From assembly GCF_000699445.3 (NCBI RefSeq), contig NC_067196.1:91297364-91361363 (forward strand): DNA of 64,000 bases, given 5' to 3'. The position numbers and the translations under genes are program-made. How positions within the stretch are numbered: position 1 is the first letter of the stretch; every line of letters starts with the position of its first letter. The notes below the pieces were generated by a model, which did not search any database, was not told the origin of the DNA, and worked only from the letters and a program-made list of their open reading frames with translations. Shown here piece by piece: positions 47,862-58,607 of the stretch. Source of the stretch: Schistosoma haematobium. Taxonomy: Eukaryota > Platyhelminthes > Trematoda > Strigeidida > Schistosomatidae.

Positions 47862-48905
47862 TCAGTCAGTCAGTTACCATGTAGAACCAGACACATATAT
47901 GGATTGGTCCAAGTTGCCATTATTTCATTAGCATAACAAGATGAACACCGGATTCATAGATGTAGTTAATTCAATGGTGGTCAGTCAGTCAGTAACAACG
48001 TAGAACTTCGTACGTACGTACGTACATTAGTTCGAGTTGCCATACCACATTAACACAGAAATGCAGTTGTCGATTCAAATCCCGTAGTGGTAGAGGCGGT
48101 AAGAGTATAAGCAGTAATCAGAAAGATTAGGGTTTGAAGGTGTTATTCATGTAGCATAATCCAGTGAAATAAATCTGGAAAGAGAACAAGGAAATGGACA
48201 TGAAGAATTGAGAAGACTAGAATTTGGGAGAACACAATAAGCGGATGCACCTGTGTCATTGCAAACTATTTTGAGCCATGTTATTCAAGGTCTCTATCCA
48301 TCGGTTGCTATCATATCGCGGATCCCAATCAGGTAGTCTACACCTACCAACATGACTCAGTCCACTTGTCAGTGACTTCATGTATTTGTGCCACTCTTTG
48401 CTCTGGCCACCCCTAACGTTCTTCCAACCTACTCCTACACCATGAAACATCGCACATCGGGGCAGTCGGTGGTTGGACATACGTAACACGTGTCCTAGTC
48501 ATCTCAACTTATAAAGTTTCACTACTTCATCAATTGATTTGCCATCCTTACCTAGTACCCGTTTCCTAACAACTGCATTACTTACTCGGTGGTCCCAGGA
48601 TATACGAGCAATGTTTCGAAGACACCTATGATCGAATACTAGTAACCTACGAATATCCTCTATCCTTACCGGCCATGTTTCACTTTAATAAAGTAGGACG
48701 CAACAAACTGTTACGCAGTAAACCCGTCCTTTGGTTGATAGACGGATATCTCGCCTACGACATAAATGACGCAAGTTGGCAAAAGCTAGTCGAGCCTTCT
48801 GTATCCGTGCTGAGATTTCGTCACACACCAGACCAAAAGGGCTGATGAAACTCCCAAGATAAGTGAAGCGGTCGACACGCTCAACTAATTCAATGGTAAC
48901 AATAT
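47862..48905 (-). mobile_element. Second non-LTR retrotransposon family, 3' part
   Basis: Antisense coding reads, from 48905 down, VDRFTYLGSFISPFG, RIQKARLAFANLRH, RDIRLSTKGRVYC, then MLRMSNHRLPRCAM and LTSGLSHVGRCRLPDWDP (48256-48489), a C-terminal arrangement like RTE but a different protein. It is followed by an A/T 3' region with two CAGTCAGTCAGT blocks (about 47866 and 47976). It has at least one stop or shift. Clade not certain. Confidence 0.75.
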
Positions 48906-49014
48906 ATAAAAGAAAGATTGTATATAAGGATATAGTATATGGAGAAACAATTAGTTGGTAGAATGAAAGATATGAAGCGATTTTAATCTCATAATTTAAG
49001 GGAAATTAGAAAGT

Positions 49015-49490
49015 GTTTAGTGGCCCGGGATCTGACTCCAAATTGATCGTAATGATGATTGTTGTTGAAATATATATGTGTCGCCTATCCTCGTATATAA
49101 TCATCGACTTAAATCGCGTTAGTCAATAACGGATTTAAATATGTCGAATAACAAGAATGGACTTGTGAATACATACTATTTTGTATCTGAAGCGAATGGA
49201 ATAAACTGAAGTGAAGCAACGCGCAATGGAGATGGAGGGTAAGCCAACTCTCATTTAACCAAGCGTTAATCAATATTTATAGTTACACAAAAGTAAGTTA
49301 CAGACATGTGATTAGTAATGGGATAAGAAATGTACACACACATATGCGCTCGTACAAAACACAGTTAAGATTGGTAAGCGAATAATTAACAAGGTCAAAA
49401 TGCGACTCAAGTAGAATGAGTAGATTGGCCTGTCGGGAAACCAGAATACGGAATATGGGCTTAACATAATAACTGACACTACAAATGTAT
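49015..49490. repeat. Dispersed repeat Z, copy 2
   Basis: Same order of blocks as 16268-16765 (AACCAAGCGTTAATCAAT, ACAGACATGTGATTAGTA, AAGGTCAAAATGCGACTC). It directly abuts the next non-LTR piece. Confidence 0.6.
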
Positions 49491-49493
49491 ACA

Positions 49494-49705
49494 TCTACGC
49501 CATTGTGATCGATTCCAAACCATGTCACCCAGATTCTCCAAGCCTTAGTTACGATAGTCATACGGATACGAACCAAGTAGTCTGTATCTACCATTATGTC
49601 TCCACCTAGAAGTTAGTGACTTCAAGCACTGATGCCGCGTTTTTGGTTTGGCCGCCTCTAATTTTCTTCTAACCATCTTCAACACTAGTGAGCATTGCGC
49701 GTATA
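49494..49705 (-). mobile_element. Second non-LTR family, C-terminal fragment
   Basis: Decayed match to the 48.3-48.5 kb segment (GGWKK-, LKSLTS-, GRYRL-like antisense coding) with several frame breaks. Confidence 0.6.
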
Positions 49706-50504
49706 GTGTTATAATTTAATATATCAAATTAGTAACGAATTATATATGTTTTTAACGCTTGACTAAGTAGTTATTGCCAAATTTGAAGATCAAGAATGCG
49801 TTAACAGTTTTAATGTCAGTGGTTGAATGAATATATAATAATGAACACTAGCCCAGACAATAACCATTCACTTATGCTAATCTTGTTCATTCGTAAACTT
49901 TACATTTGTTTTTATCTTTTTTTTTGTTTCTCAATGGTATATGATCCGTTTAATCTTATTAATTGGAACTTATTCAGCCATATCAGCCTTCTATAACAAG
50001 AAAATCGACTTCCCCTTTTTGAATTCACCTATATCAGCTGATATAAAATACTCAAACAGTACATAAGCGATTGTGTCATATCTCATTGAGTCTATCAACA
50101 CGTATATAGGAAGGAGAGATCGTGATTAGCAACTAAGACTGATGGAACATATACTTAAATAATTGCAGAAACAAATAAATTTTTATGGTCAAATAAGAAC
50201 ATAGAGTAGACAGATATCTTTATTCATTGTGAAACATTTAGTTGACACTGATCATGAGGTTGATATCAAGTTAGCATTTGTAGTGTTATACGAAAGTCTT
50301 CAAGAGTGTATACTAAAGTTTATTGAAGCCTTGGCTATACAGAAACCGAAATCCCATTTATGTGTTCACAAAATAATTTGTTCTTACCCTTAACTTACCC
50401 TAGTACTACTGATTTGTTATCCAGAGTGGTTATCATATTGTTTTTGTTTACTTTATTTTTTATTAGAAAGGGGGTTTTGTGAAGATGGTAGTAATTTAAT
50501 AGTT
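49706..50504. other. Non-coding, AT-rich
   Basis: Nothing recognised. Confidence 0.45.
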
Positions 50505-50800
50505 GAATTCTTGAGTCAATTGAAGCTAGACCAGCATGGAAAACCTGGCACAACTAAACAACCGTTTCGTCCGTTGGATGAAGGCTCAGTGGTCTAGAGG
50601 TTAAGCATTCGCGCGCTAAACTTATAGGTCCTGGGTTCGAAGCGGGATCATGAACGCGCACTACTGAGGAGTCCCACAATAGGACAAAATAGCCATCTAG
50701 TGCTTCGAGGTTTACCATGATGATCTAGCTTCAATTGACTCATGATGTCAACTATTGAAATCACTATAATATCCACAAACACCCCTTCTGATATTAAATA
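50505..50800. repeat. S2 element with both ends
   Basis: Left inverted end TGAGTCAATTGAAGCTAGAC, A box GGCTCAGTGGTCTAGAGG, B box GGTTCGAAGC, hammerhead with intact CTGAGGA but GGACAAAAT instead of GGACGAAAC, and right end GACTCATGATG. Confidence 0.78.
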
Positions 50801-51345
50801 TCATATATCGGTAAATTCTAAACAGAAAAGTGTGTCTTCCGGTCGAAGTAGTAGAGGGTAAATCGAACTTTTATCTGCCATTACTCTTTCACCTTTTTAA
50901 CACATAGGTTAGAACTAAACAGAAATAAGTAAATACTGATGAATACTTAATCGTCAAACTACAATATCCGATTACGCCCTATTCATAGGTAAATAGAACC
51001 AATTAAGTGACTGATTTATTCGACAGTAGAAGATTCATCAACGTAATTTACAAGTTAAAAAACACACATTTAAACGGGGCCTAAAGTAAGATACACACTT
51101 GCGTATCAAAATGTAGTTTTGTTCTAATAAATAAGGACTTTCGTCTAAATTTCATCGAATAGTTTCACAATACTTGGGCACTGAGTTGATGTGTAACATT
51201 CAAGAGAGAGAATGTGTTTGTAAAATCTCAGTGATTGAATTTGAAGTAAATCTAACGTTTCGCCTGACAATCTGATCCAAGCTTTTTCAAAGAACTATAG
51301 GATCAAACATCATAATTATCGAATATAAATAAGGTACATGGTTCT

Positions 51346-51547
51346 CTGAGGCAAGCCTCAACTTGGAATCCTGAAGGGAAGCGAAAAAGTGGAAGGTCAA
51401 AGAACACATTACGTCGGTAAATAGAAGCAGATATGAAAAAAAACAATTGGAAAGAGCTGGAAAGGATTGCCGATGTCAGGTTTGGATGGAAAATGCTGGT
51501 GAGCGGTCTATGCTCCTTCATGAGGAGTAACAAGCGTAAGTAAGTAA
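51346..51547 (+). mobile_element. 202-bp RTE 3' fragment with 12-bp target duplication
   Basis: GTACATGGTTCT at 51334-51345 and 51548-51559 flanks a strongly 5'-truncated sense copy ending in (TAAG)n. Confidence 0.92.
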
Positions 51548-51887
51548 GTACATGGTTCTTTGGTTCACTGTATACTGAATAGGTCATCCGATCAACGTTG
51601 TAATGTTTAAAGTAATCGATTTACTTTAGTGTGTAGGAGACTTGTGGTGTGAAACAAAATGTGTTAAGGTCACATATTTATGTTTTCTTAATATTCGTCG
51701 ACCGGAGACAATATATAGTCGATGAAATTTCTTCTTCTCACTTACGTATACACACCATCCGTTATCTGGACACTTTTCATTTCAAACCACAAGTCTCTTA
51801 CACACTAAAGTAAATCGGCTACTTTAAACATTGTTAACATTGATTGAATGACCTGTTCAGTATACAAGGAACCGGAGAATCATGTTA

Positions 51888-52022
51888 GCGATTTTTTCTG
51901 GTTAGCGTTTTTTTAGCGAGTTAGTTTTCTACGGGAGGGGGTCGCTAACCCCATGCCCAACCCTCCTCCTTTATCCGGGCTTGGGACCGGCAGTAGCCCC
52001 CGGGGGGACTCCAGGCAGAGTT
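51888..52022 (-). mobile_element. 135-bp RTE 5'-end fragment
   Basis: Only the 5' UTR start (GCTAACCCCATGCCCAACCC, CCGGGCTTGGGACCGGCAGT). It is flanked by GGAGAATCATGTTA (51874-51887) and GGAGAACCAGTTA (52023-52035), a diverged duplication. 5' end present, everything else absent. Confidence 0.78.
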
Positions 52023-52138
52023 GGAGAACCAGTTATCTTATTTATATTCGATAATTGTGATGTTTGATTCTATATTTCCTTGGAAAAGCTTGAGACAGAT
52101 TACCAAGCGAGACATTGGATCTACTTCAAATTCAATTT

Positions 52139-52638
52139 TGAATGTAGTTTTCTTCTTCTCCTTCGAATATTTCCCCCTCATGATAATCTAGAATGAATTT
52201 TGTATAAATTTCTTTGACATTATTATTATGATTGATTAGAATAATAATGATACTATTGATGATATTCGTGTCAATGATGAGAATATTGATGATAATGGTG
52301 ATACATTGTTCATTAAAGAAAAGTGAATCACTTCATTTATTTATCCCTTTTTTGTTGTTGTTGTTGTTTGTTGTTGTTGTTGTTGAACAAAACAAACTGT
52401 TCTACCATCACTTAATAACTGATTTGAATCTTGATGAGTTTTGTCGTTGTTGTTGGTGGTGGTGGTGCTCTCTATTGTTCTGTGTTTTACTGTTCAAGAT
52501 GATATTCATTTAGATAATATGGATATGATATTTGGACAGATATCTGTCAAATGAATTTATCCACTTGACCACATATTTTATTCTTCTTTTTATAAATAAA
52601 AATTTATTATCAGATGGGTTTTGCGGATATTATAGTAA
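52139..52638. other. Non-coding with GTT triplet runs
   Basis: Triplet runs at about 52350-52386 and 52442-52468 explain the 93-codon open frame. Confidence 0.6.
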
Positions 52639-52820
52639 TTTCATTGGTTAAGATCATGAGTCAGTTGAAGCTAGACCACCATGGAAAACCTGAAAGCATT
52701 GGACGGGTCGTGGATGTGCACTGCTGAGGAGTCTCATACTAGGACGAAACGGCCGTCCAGTGCTTCCAGGTTTTCCATGGTGGTCTAGCTTCAACTGACT
52801 CATGATCTGAACCATTGAAA
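52639..52820 (+). repeat. Short fold-back S2 element with hammerhead in the loop
   Basis: Arms 52639-52704 and 52755-52820 are almost perfect reverse complements (about 66 bp). The 50-base loop plus inner arm holds an intact S2 hammerhead (52718-52763). The tRNA-like part is absent. Confidence 0.9.
52718..52763 (+). ncRNA. Minimal type I hammerhead, S2 type, best preserved
   Basis: Stem I GCACTG (52718-52723) with CAGTGC (52758-52763), six Watson-Crick pairs. Core CTGAGGA at 52724-52730, stem II GTCT/GGAC (one wobble), GAAA at 52746-52749. Stem III core is palindromic GGCC, and cleavage is expected after GTC at 52757. Confidence 0.75.
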
Positions 52821-52834
52821 AAATTAATGGTTGA

Positions 52835-52945
52835 ATTTATAATTCGATTCAAGTATATCCACTATGAAAAACTATAGAAGCACTAGATCACCGTTTCGTC
52901 CTATTATAGGACTCTTCAGTATCTCCATAAACCCCTATTCAGATA
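52835..52945 (-). repeat. S2 left half
   Basis: - strand hammerhead with CTGAAGA and GAAAC kept and stem II GTCC/GGAC; triplet ATC. Confidence 0.65.
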
Positions 52946-53063
52946 ATAAAAAAACGACAGAAAATGTATGATTTATGGGGGAATTTTAAAATAATACAGA
53001 TAACACATGAAAAGAACCACTGAAATACAATCTGAGTAAACGTTTATATCAATGTGAATTACT

Positions 53064-53362
53064 TACTTACTTACGCCTATTACTTCTCGTGAAGGAGCAT
53101 AGGCCACTCACCAGCATTCTCCATCCAACCCTGTCATGGGCAATCCTTTCCAGTTTTTATTCATCCTTTTCATATAAGATTCGATTTCCCGACGTAATGT
53201 GTTCTTTCGCCTTCCTCTTTTCCGCTCCCCTTCAGGATTCCAAGTTAGCGCTTGCCTCGTGATGCAGTTTGACGATTTGCGTGATGTATGTCCTATCCAT
53301 TTCCATCGTCTTTTCCTAATTTCTTCTTCAGCTGGAAGTTGGTTTGTTCTCTCCCACAGAAT
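53064..53362 (-). mobile_element. RTE 3' fragment
   Basis: From the (CTTA)n tail to GTTTGTTCTCTCCCACAGA; close to copies 1 and 2 in sequence. Confidence 0.88.
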
Positions 53363-53396
53363 ATTTATAAACTATTAATTTAGAATTCATTTTGAA

Positions 53397-53500
53397 CATC
53401 AATTCTGGGATGTAGAGACACCCAGCTGATAAGTCCTAAATAGGACGAAACGTGCGTCCTGGGTTCTAATACTAGCCATCAATCATCTTTGCTTAATAAT
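53397..53500 (+). repeat. S1 (Sm-alpha-like) right half
   Basis: Hammerhead with stem I ACCCAG/CTGGGT, a compensated change relative to ATCCAG/CTGGAT. Stem II GTCC/GGAC perfect, GAAAC and GTC intact, but core CTGATAA has the essential G replaced. Confidence 0.72.
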
Positions 53501-53684
53501 TTTAAATGTTATAACTTATCAACACATACCTGTTTACTAATATATATACTTAAGATGATTACAGAATGTGCATCAGTCTAAGGACATGAATTAGAATAAT
53601 ATAAAATATAGGCAACATATAAAAATGAAAGGTTTATTATTTGAATTAATGTGATTTATACATCATCGTTTTGAGTGGTTTTCA

Positions 53685-53765
53685 AATGATGTCAACTTCA
53701 TGCTAGCTAGCACTCGTCAGCAAAAGGTACCAGAAATCTTAAGTGATCTAGTGTTTCCATGTTAC
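53685..53765 (-). repeat. S3 fragment
   Basis: AGCACTCGTCAGCAAAAGGT and CTAGTGTTTCCATG; half a hammerhead only. Confidence 0.55.
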
Positions 53766-53785
53766 ACAACTTCACAATCTAAGAC

Positions 53786-54030
53786 AAAGATGGATAGTAG
53801 TTAGTAGTGGAATCCAAGACGCGCGTCTCGTCCTATGTGGGACTCGTCAACTGGATGTGCCTGCACCTGAGTTGATGCCCACTCTGAGACTCGAACTCAG
53901 TACCGTTCGCTTCAAACGCCATCGGCGCTATCCACTTAGCTACTGATTCCTTATAGCCACTTGCTTGTGAAATGAGCTGAAGTTTAAATTCACTTGGTAT
54001 TGTTTATTTGAATCTTCCCGTTCACCTAAG
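53786..54030 (-). repeat. S1 (Sm-alpha-like) element
   Basis: Hammerhead on - with core TTGACGA and GAGAC, so disabled; stem III GCGC and GTC kept. B box GAGACTCGAACTC and A-box-like TATCCACTTAGCTACTGA on -. Confidence 0.75.
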
Positions 54031-55007
54031 ACATTACCACTCAATTATTCAGAACGGGACTAATCTCCTGCTGGACTGATAAATCTACACTAATTTCCCA
54101 ATAGATGGTGACCAGTGCGATATTTGATTGAGCCTTAATGTTAGTCGAAATCTATAGATCAATTATACAATTCGGTTATCCTACCGATAGAAAGGACATT
54201 GTTTGGTGGACGCTACTCACTAGATTGTTAGTAAATAGTATGTTGTGGAACATGACCTTGAAGTTGCCATAGTCGTTAGACGGAGGGGAGAATTTCGGTA
54301 AATCAAAAGCACAGTTTAGGAAAAACACTTGATGAACAGATGAGAACACAGAATCTCAAAACACAATACGAGATTCAAATCGAAGGCTGCGTATACGCAT
54401 GACGTAGACACTTACTAATTCCTCTTACTAATCAATCTTTCTGCCTGTTGACTCGTTGTACACTGAATGTAACAGCATTCCTTTATTTGTCAACCAGTTC
54501 TTAGACATAACTTTACAGTAGTATTTGAATACTGGAATTTGCAACAAAATTATTGTTAGCCAAGTTTTTTATAGGGTCGTATACCCTGATGGTGTTCTCG
54601 TAAGTTTTTCCGGTTGCCTGATCTTTCAAGGGCGATAGGACAGTGCACAATGATATTGTTTTGTGCTGGGTTCAAAGAGAATCGTATACTATATGCATGC
54701 GAATCCGCCCCGCTATTGTTCCTATTGTAATTTTTTTATAATTTAAAAAGCATTATATGACATAGTATTTGCGAAAAATCCCAAGTTCATAAGGAAAATG
54801 GTCTCATATCTTATGTCGAACCCTTCAGATAATAACTAGTAACTCTCCGATTGAAATACAGGTTTTATTATAAAGATCCCTTTAGATCCACGTACGGAAG
54901 AATTATACCGCCTGCTGAGTGCATTCATTAATTTTCAAATGATTTCAATGTGAAAGACAGACGAGATAGACTGAAAGTAGTTCTGCTGTACAAAGAATAT
55001 GAATAAT
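54031..55007. other. Unclassified non-coding
   Basis: No ORF or known repeat recognised. Confidence 0.4.
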
Positions 55008-55298
55008 AGGTGAGATTATAATTTATGGATGACCTCTGAGCGACGCTAAAGTGACCTTGATAGTGTCCACCCAATAACCAGGAGCAAATGAGGGTTATTA
55101 ACCTATGTGAGGAATTGGAATTATGATTTACAGTTGATGGTTAGGGTTAGGAATTAGATATAGGGTTTTCACCACGAACTAACATCAGTTATAATTCCAA
55201 AACTCTATTTAGCCAAATAAATGGGTGAATTTGGTGCCAAAATTCGAGACCTGTTATCTTATACGTGATTGGTTCATCCATAAATTATAGTCTCGCCG
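55008..55298. repeat. TIR element M, copy 2
   Basis: Terminal inverted repeats AGGTGAGATTATAATTTATG and CATAAATTATAGTCTCGCCG. AATAAT flanks it at 55002-55007 and 55299-55304. In inverted orientation to 17276-17565. Confidence 0.78.
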
Positions 55299-55937
55299 AA
55301 TAATCTCCTCTCTACTATTTTGGCATAAGTTTCAAACAAATAAGTATGTTTATGATTTGGCTTATCTTTACCTGAACTACATATATGTTCATCATTTCAT
55401 TAAAATGTTAAAATGACCATTTTTGGTTATAAAATCAATATAAATTATATGCCTTTGAACTACTATTTAGTAGTATAGCAAATAACTTGTAAAAAATCGG
55501 TCTCAGATATGGATTGTGACCCATTTGTATCTTTTGAGCACACGGGTAATAATTATGATTATTTCAAACTAGAAAAACTGATCAGAAGCCAAACTGTATA
55601 CAACGAGTTGTATTACAGTTTTGTTTAACGTCGTTGTACACAATTATATAACAATGTCAAATAGAAAATATGAATTACGGCTAACAGCAGAATTCGTCCA
55701 ATATGGGACATAACAATTACATGTACTTGCATTTTGCTATTGATATTCTAACTAAAAACTAATCTGTTTTTTTTTAAAAACAATAATGATTTCTTCACTG
55801 ACATATTGAGTCTTAAGAGCTATTATCATTTCCAAAAGATAAAGAGTCGTTTAAAGATCCCCATCATTATTACAAGACTAATATTTGAATAGATACAGAA
55901 TCATTTGTAAGTTTCTATCCAATGATGTATCATAAAA
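55299..55937. other. Non-coding
   Basis: Nothing recognised. Confidence 0.45.
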
Positions 55938-56065
55938 TGTACTTACTTACCAACTTACTTACTAACTAACTAACTTACTTACTTACTTAATTACTTACTT
56001 ACTTACTTACTTACTTGCTTACACCTGTTACCCTCAATGGAACATAGACCACCAACCAGCGTGAT
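55938..56065 (-). mobile_element. RTE 3' tail fragment
   Basis: About 80 bases of CTTA/CTAA units and only about 45 bases of RTE 3' end (ACCTGTTACCCTCAATGGAA). Confidence 0.8.
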
Positions 56066-56222
56066 TGAAATCATGGACCGATTGATGTGAGACCACCTTT
56101 GGATACCTCGAAGTACTGGAAGGCCGTTTCGTCCTGTTGTGAGACTCCTCAACAGTGGCTATCCACGATGGTCTAACATCAATCGGTTCATGATCTGAAT
56201 AAAAAAGAACTTAATAATCTCC
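56065..56222 (-). repeat. Short fold-back S2b element, copy 1
   Basis: Ends ATCATGGACCGATTGATGTG and TAACATCAATCGGTTCATGA are inverted. The - strand hammerhead between them has core TTGAGGA. Nearly identical to 58376-58530. Confidence 0.85.
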
Positions 56223-56439
56223 ACAACCCCTATACTAGTTTATCTGAAATTACTAGAGATCAAGCATTTTCTGAATACTGAAAATATTGTAGAATACGTC
56301 GACAATTATTATTAGACGATTAACTTCTATGAAAAATCTTTATTTCATCCATTTTTTTTCTAGACAAAAGCAAATTATGATATGACATGTAACATGATAT
56401 TCTTTCAATCAAAATATCAACTTATTACGAACAAGAAAC

Positions 56440-56640
56440 CGATTGAATTTAGACATTCACATCATTGGATACCGGTATAGTGATCTGGAAACTTAGCGTT
56501 TACACGCCTGATCGGGGGTTCTTAGTTCGAATCCTGAGAGCAAGATCATGGATATGCACTACTGAAGAGTTCTTATACTAGGACGAAACAACCGTCCATG
56601 TTTTCTATGATGGTTTAGCTTTAATTAACTCATTTTCACA
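56440..56640 (+). repeat. S2 element
   Basis: A box remnant, B box GTTCGAATCCT, hammerhead with CTGAAGA, GGACGAAAC and GTC; stem I weak. Confidence 0.7.
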
Positions 56641-56940
56641 TCTCTCTGTATGTATGTGTGTTTGTGTAGCTCACGAATTTCTTCTTGGGAAATAATAAAT
56701 AATAAACCTACTTAATAAGGTTTTGATATTAATTCATGAACTGATTCAATTTAGGTTATGTATTAAAATGAAAATTGTGTCCTTTTAATGGAAAAAAAAA
56801 TAATAAACGTCAAGACCTATTAGGATCAATATTGACCAACAACACTAAAACTGTTCCAGTACATGAAAATATACATTTAGGTCGAAAGTAATTTACTTGG
56901 GTTGTATACCTATATAACTCAATAAAAGGATAAAGAAGGG

Positions 56941-56985
<45 letters not shown>

Positions 56986-57299
56986 CACCTAATTGTTCAT
57001 TAATGGAATTGATGATTTAGCTTACGTGACAGTGTATGTTGTTTGTTTGTTTTTCAAGTTGCGGTTAACCTCATCAAGTATATTGTTAACAGCTTTTTTA
57101 GTTTTTATTTTTGTGTGTAAATTATCGAAAGGGGGAACTAACCGAATGATAAATAGGTCATGTTAAACTATAAAACTATATTGCCTCAACAACAACAAAA
57201 ATATTTAGATTGATTATTTTGTAAAATCTCTACAAAATGCCTTCTGATATTAATCAGCAGATGATCACTAGTGACTGACTGTAAGAGGTATTTCATGGA
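56641..57299. other. Non-coding with TA tract
   Basis: TA repeat of about 40 bases at 56943-56982. Confidence 0.6.
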
Positions 57300-57630
57300 T
57301 TTCTAGTGAGAAGCAGTGATCAGTGGAGTTCAACCGGGTCTGTCGTGAGATAGTAGCTCACTGATGACAATGTTGGATGTGTGGCTCAATTTTATGGATT
57401 AGTTGAAGTTAGACACTAACACCGCTGGATTCCGGCCAGCTTAGTGGTCTAGTGATTAGGCGCTCGTGCACGAGACTGATAGGTCCTGGGTTCAAATCTC
57501 ACGGAGAGCGGGATCATGGATGTGCACTACTGAGGAGTCCTATAATAGGACGAAACGGAAGTGCAATGTCTCCAGGTTTTCCATAGTGGTCTAGCTTCAG
57601 TTGACTCATGGTCTCAACTATTAAGATTCT
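57300..57630 (+). repeat. S2 element (variant a), nearly full right arm
   Basis: Head GAGTTCAACCGGGTCTG, A box TTAGTGGTCTAGTGATTAGG, B box GGTTCAAATC, hammerhead with CTGAGGA and GAAAC but GTG in place of GTC, and the GACTCATGGTC end. Confidence 0.8.
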
Positions 57631-57741
57631 CGGAAATTGTTAAGCGAGAAAAATGAAAATTAAATATTACTCTAGAATATCTCAGTATGTGTTAAGATAT
57701 CAGGTAAATAAAGATTGTTTTCTTTAAATATTTACATTCAA

Positions 57742-57928
57742 ATATTACTTACTTATGCCTGTTATCCCCAATAGAGTATAGGCCACCGACTAGCATTCTG
57801 CAATCCACTTTGTCCTGGGCCTTCCTTTTCAGGTCTATCCAATTGTTGTTCATTTTTCTCATGTCTGTCTCCATTTCTCGGTGTAATGTGTTCTTTGGTC
57901 TTCCTCTTCTCCTTTACCTTCGGGAAAC
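57742..57928 (-). mobile_element. Short RTE 3' fragment
   Basis: CTTA tail, 3' end to CCTTTACCTTCGGGA. ACATTCAAA and ACATTTAAA flanks may be the duplication. Confidence 0.82.
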
Positions 57929-58375
57929 ATTTAAACATTAGAAATACTAAAACCAATGCTAAAATTAAATATATTTGGATAGTATTCCTTAAAGCAATAA
58001 GATCTTGTGACTCAATTGAAGCGCTAGCTTAAATTCTTGAATCTCTTACTTCTAACCCATAGTAGGGCAATGATACTCGAACACTGTTGGGGAGATTCAT
58101 TCAATAAGTAAACAACTACTCATCGAGTGACTGGAAAATCAATACTTATTCTTAAAAAAAAACACATTAAGTTTATATTTGTCATAGATTGATAACAACT
58201 TGGAGATTATTAAGTATCAACGGTTTCAGGACAGCTGGTTGGTCTTGATTTGAAACAACTCAGTTGTATAGATATATAGTTCCATCAAGGTATTGAAACT
58301 AGAATTTCATAAAGAGAACTAATTTAAAATTAAATTAATGTCTATGACACTTTATTTATTTATTTATTTTTTGAT
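57929..58375. other. Non-coding
   Basis: Nothing recognised; short TTTA tandem before 58376. Confidence 0.45.
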
Positions 58376-58530
58376 TGAGATCATGGACCGATTGATGTGA
58401 GACCACCTTTGGATACCTCGAAGTACTGGAAGGCCGTTTCATCCTGTTGTGAGACTCCTCAACAGTGGCTATCCACGATGGTCTAACATCAATCGGTTCA
58501 TGGTCTTAATCAAAAACTTGATTATCTCCA
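58376..58530 (-). repeat. Short fold-back S2b element, copy 2, upstream of exon D
   Basis: Differs from 56065-56222 by only a few bases over about 130 bp. Ends about 78 bp before the exon D acceptor tract. Confidence 0.85.
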
Positions 58531-58607
58531 CAACCCCTACACTTTATTTATGTTTTATACTTTTAAAGTTAATTTTTACATTACTTCTTTGGTATATATA
58601 TTTACAG

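Larger units (their letters stand above)
51233..52138. repeat. Long fold-back element carrying two RTE insertions
   Basis: The outer arm 51233-51345 pairs with 52023-52138 (TTATTTATATTCGATAATT and complement), and the inner arm 51560-51657 pairs with about 51780-51873 (AGTGTGTAGGAGACTTGTGG against its complement). Each arm has been hit once by RTE sequence, 51346-51547 and 51888-52022. Confidence 0.85.

Noticed and set aside
47768..47931. Extension of exon C beyond 47767 ([10 protein letters not shown]...)
   Set aside because: A good donor lies at 47768, exon D joins in phase to complete Gly434 and S6, and the extension is an ATT microsatellite plus retroelement sequence.
52232..52513. 93-aa hydrophobic open frame
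   Set aside because: AT-rich and GTT-repeat sequence, no homology recognised, no splice context.
57430..57515. Functional tRNA gene
   Set aside because: A and B boxes are recognisable but the cloverleaf does not close, and the same segment recurs in many S2 repeats; it is a tRNA-derived repeat head.
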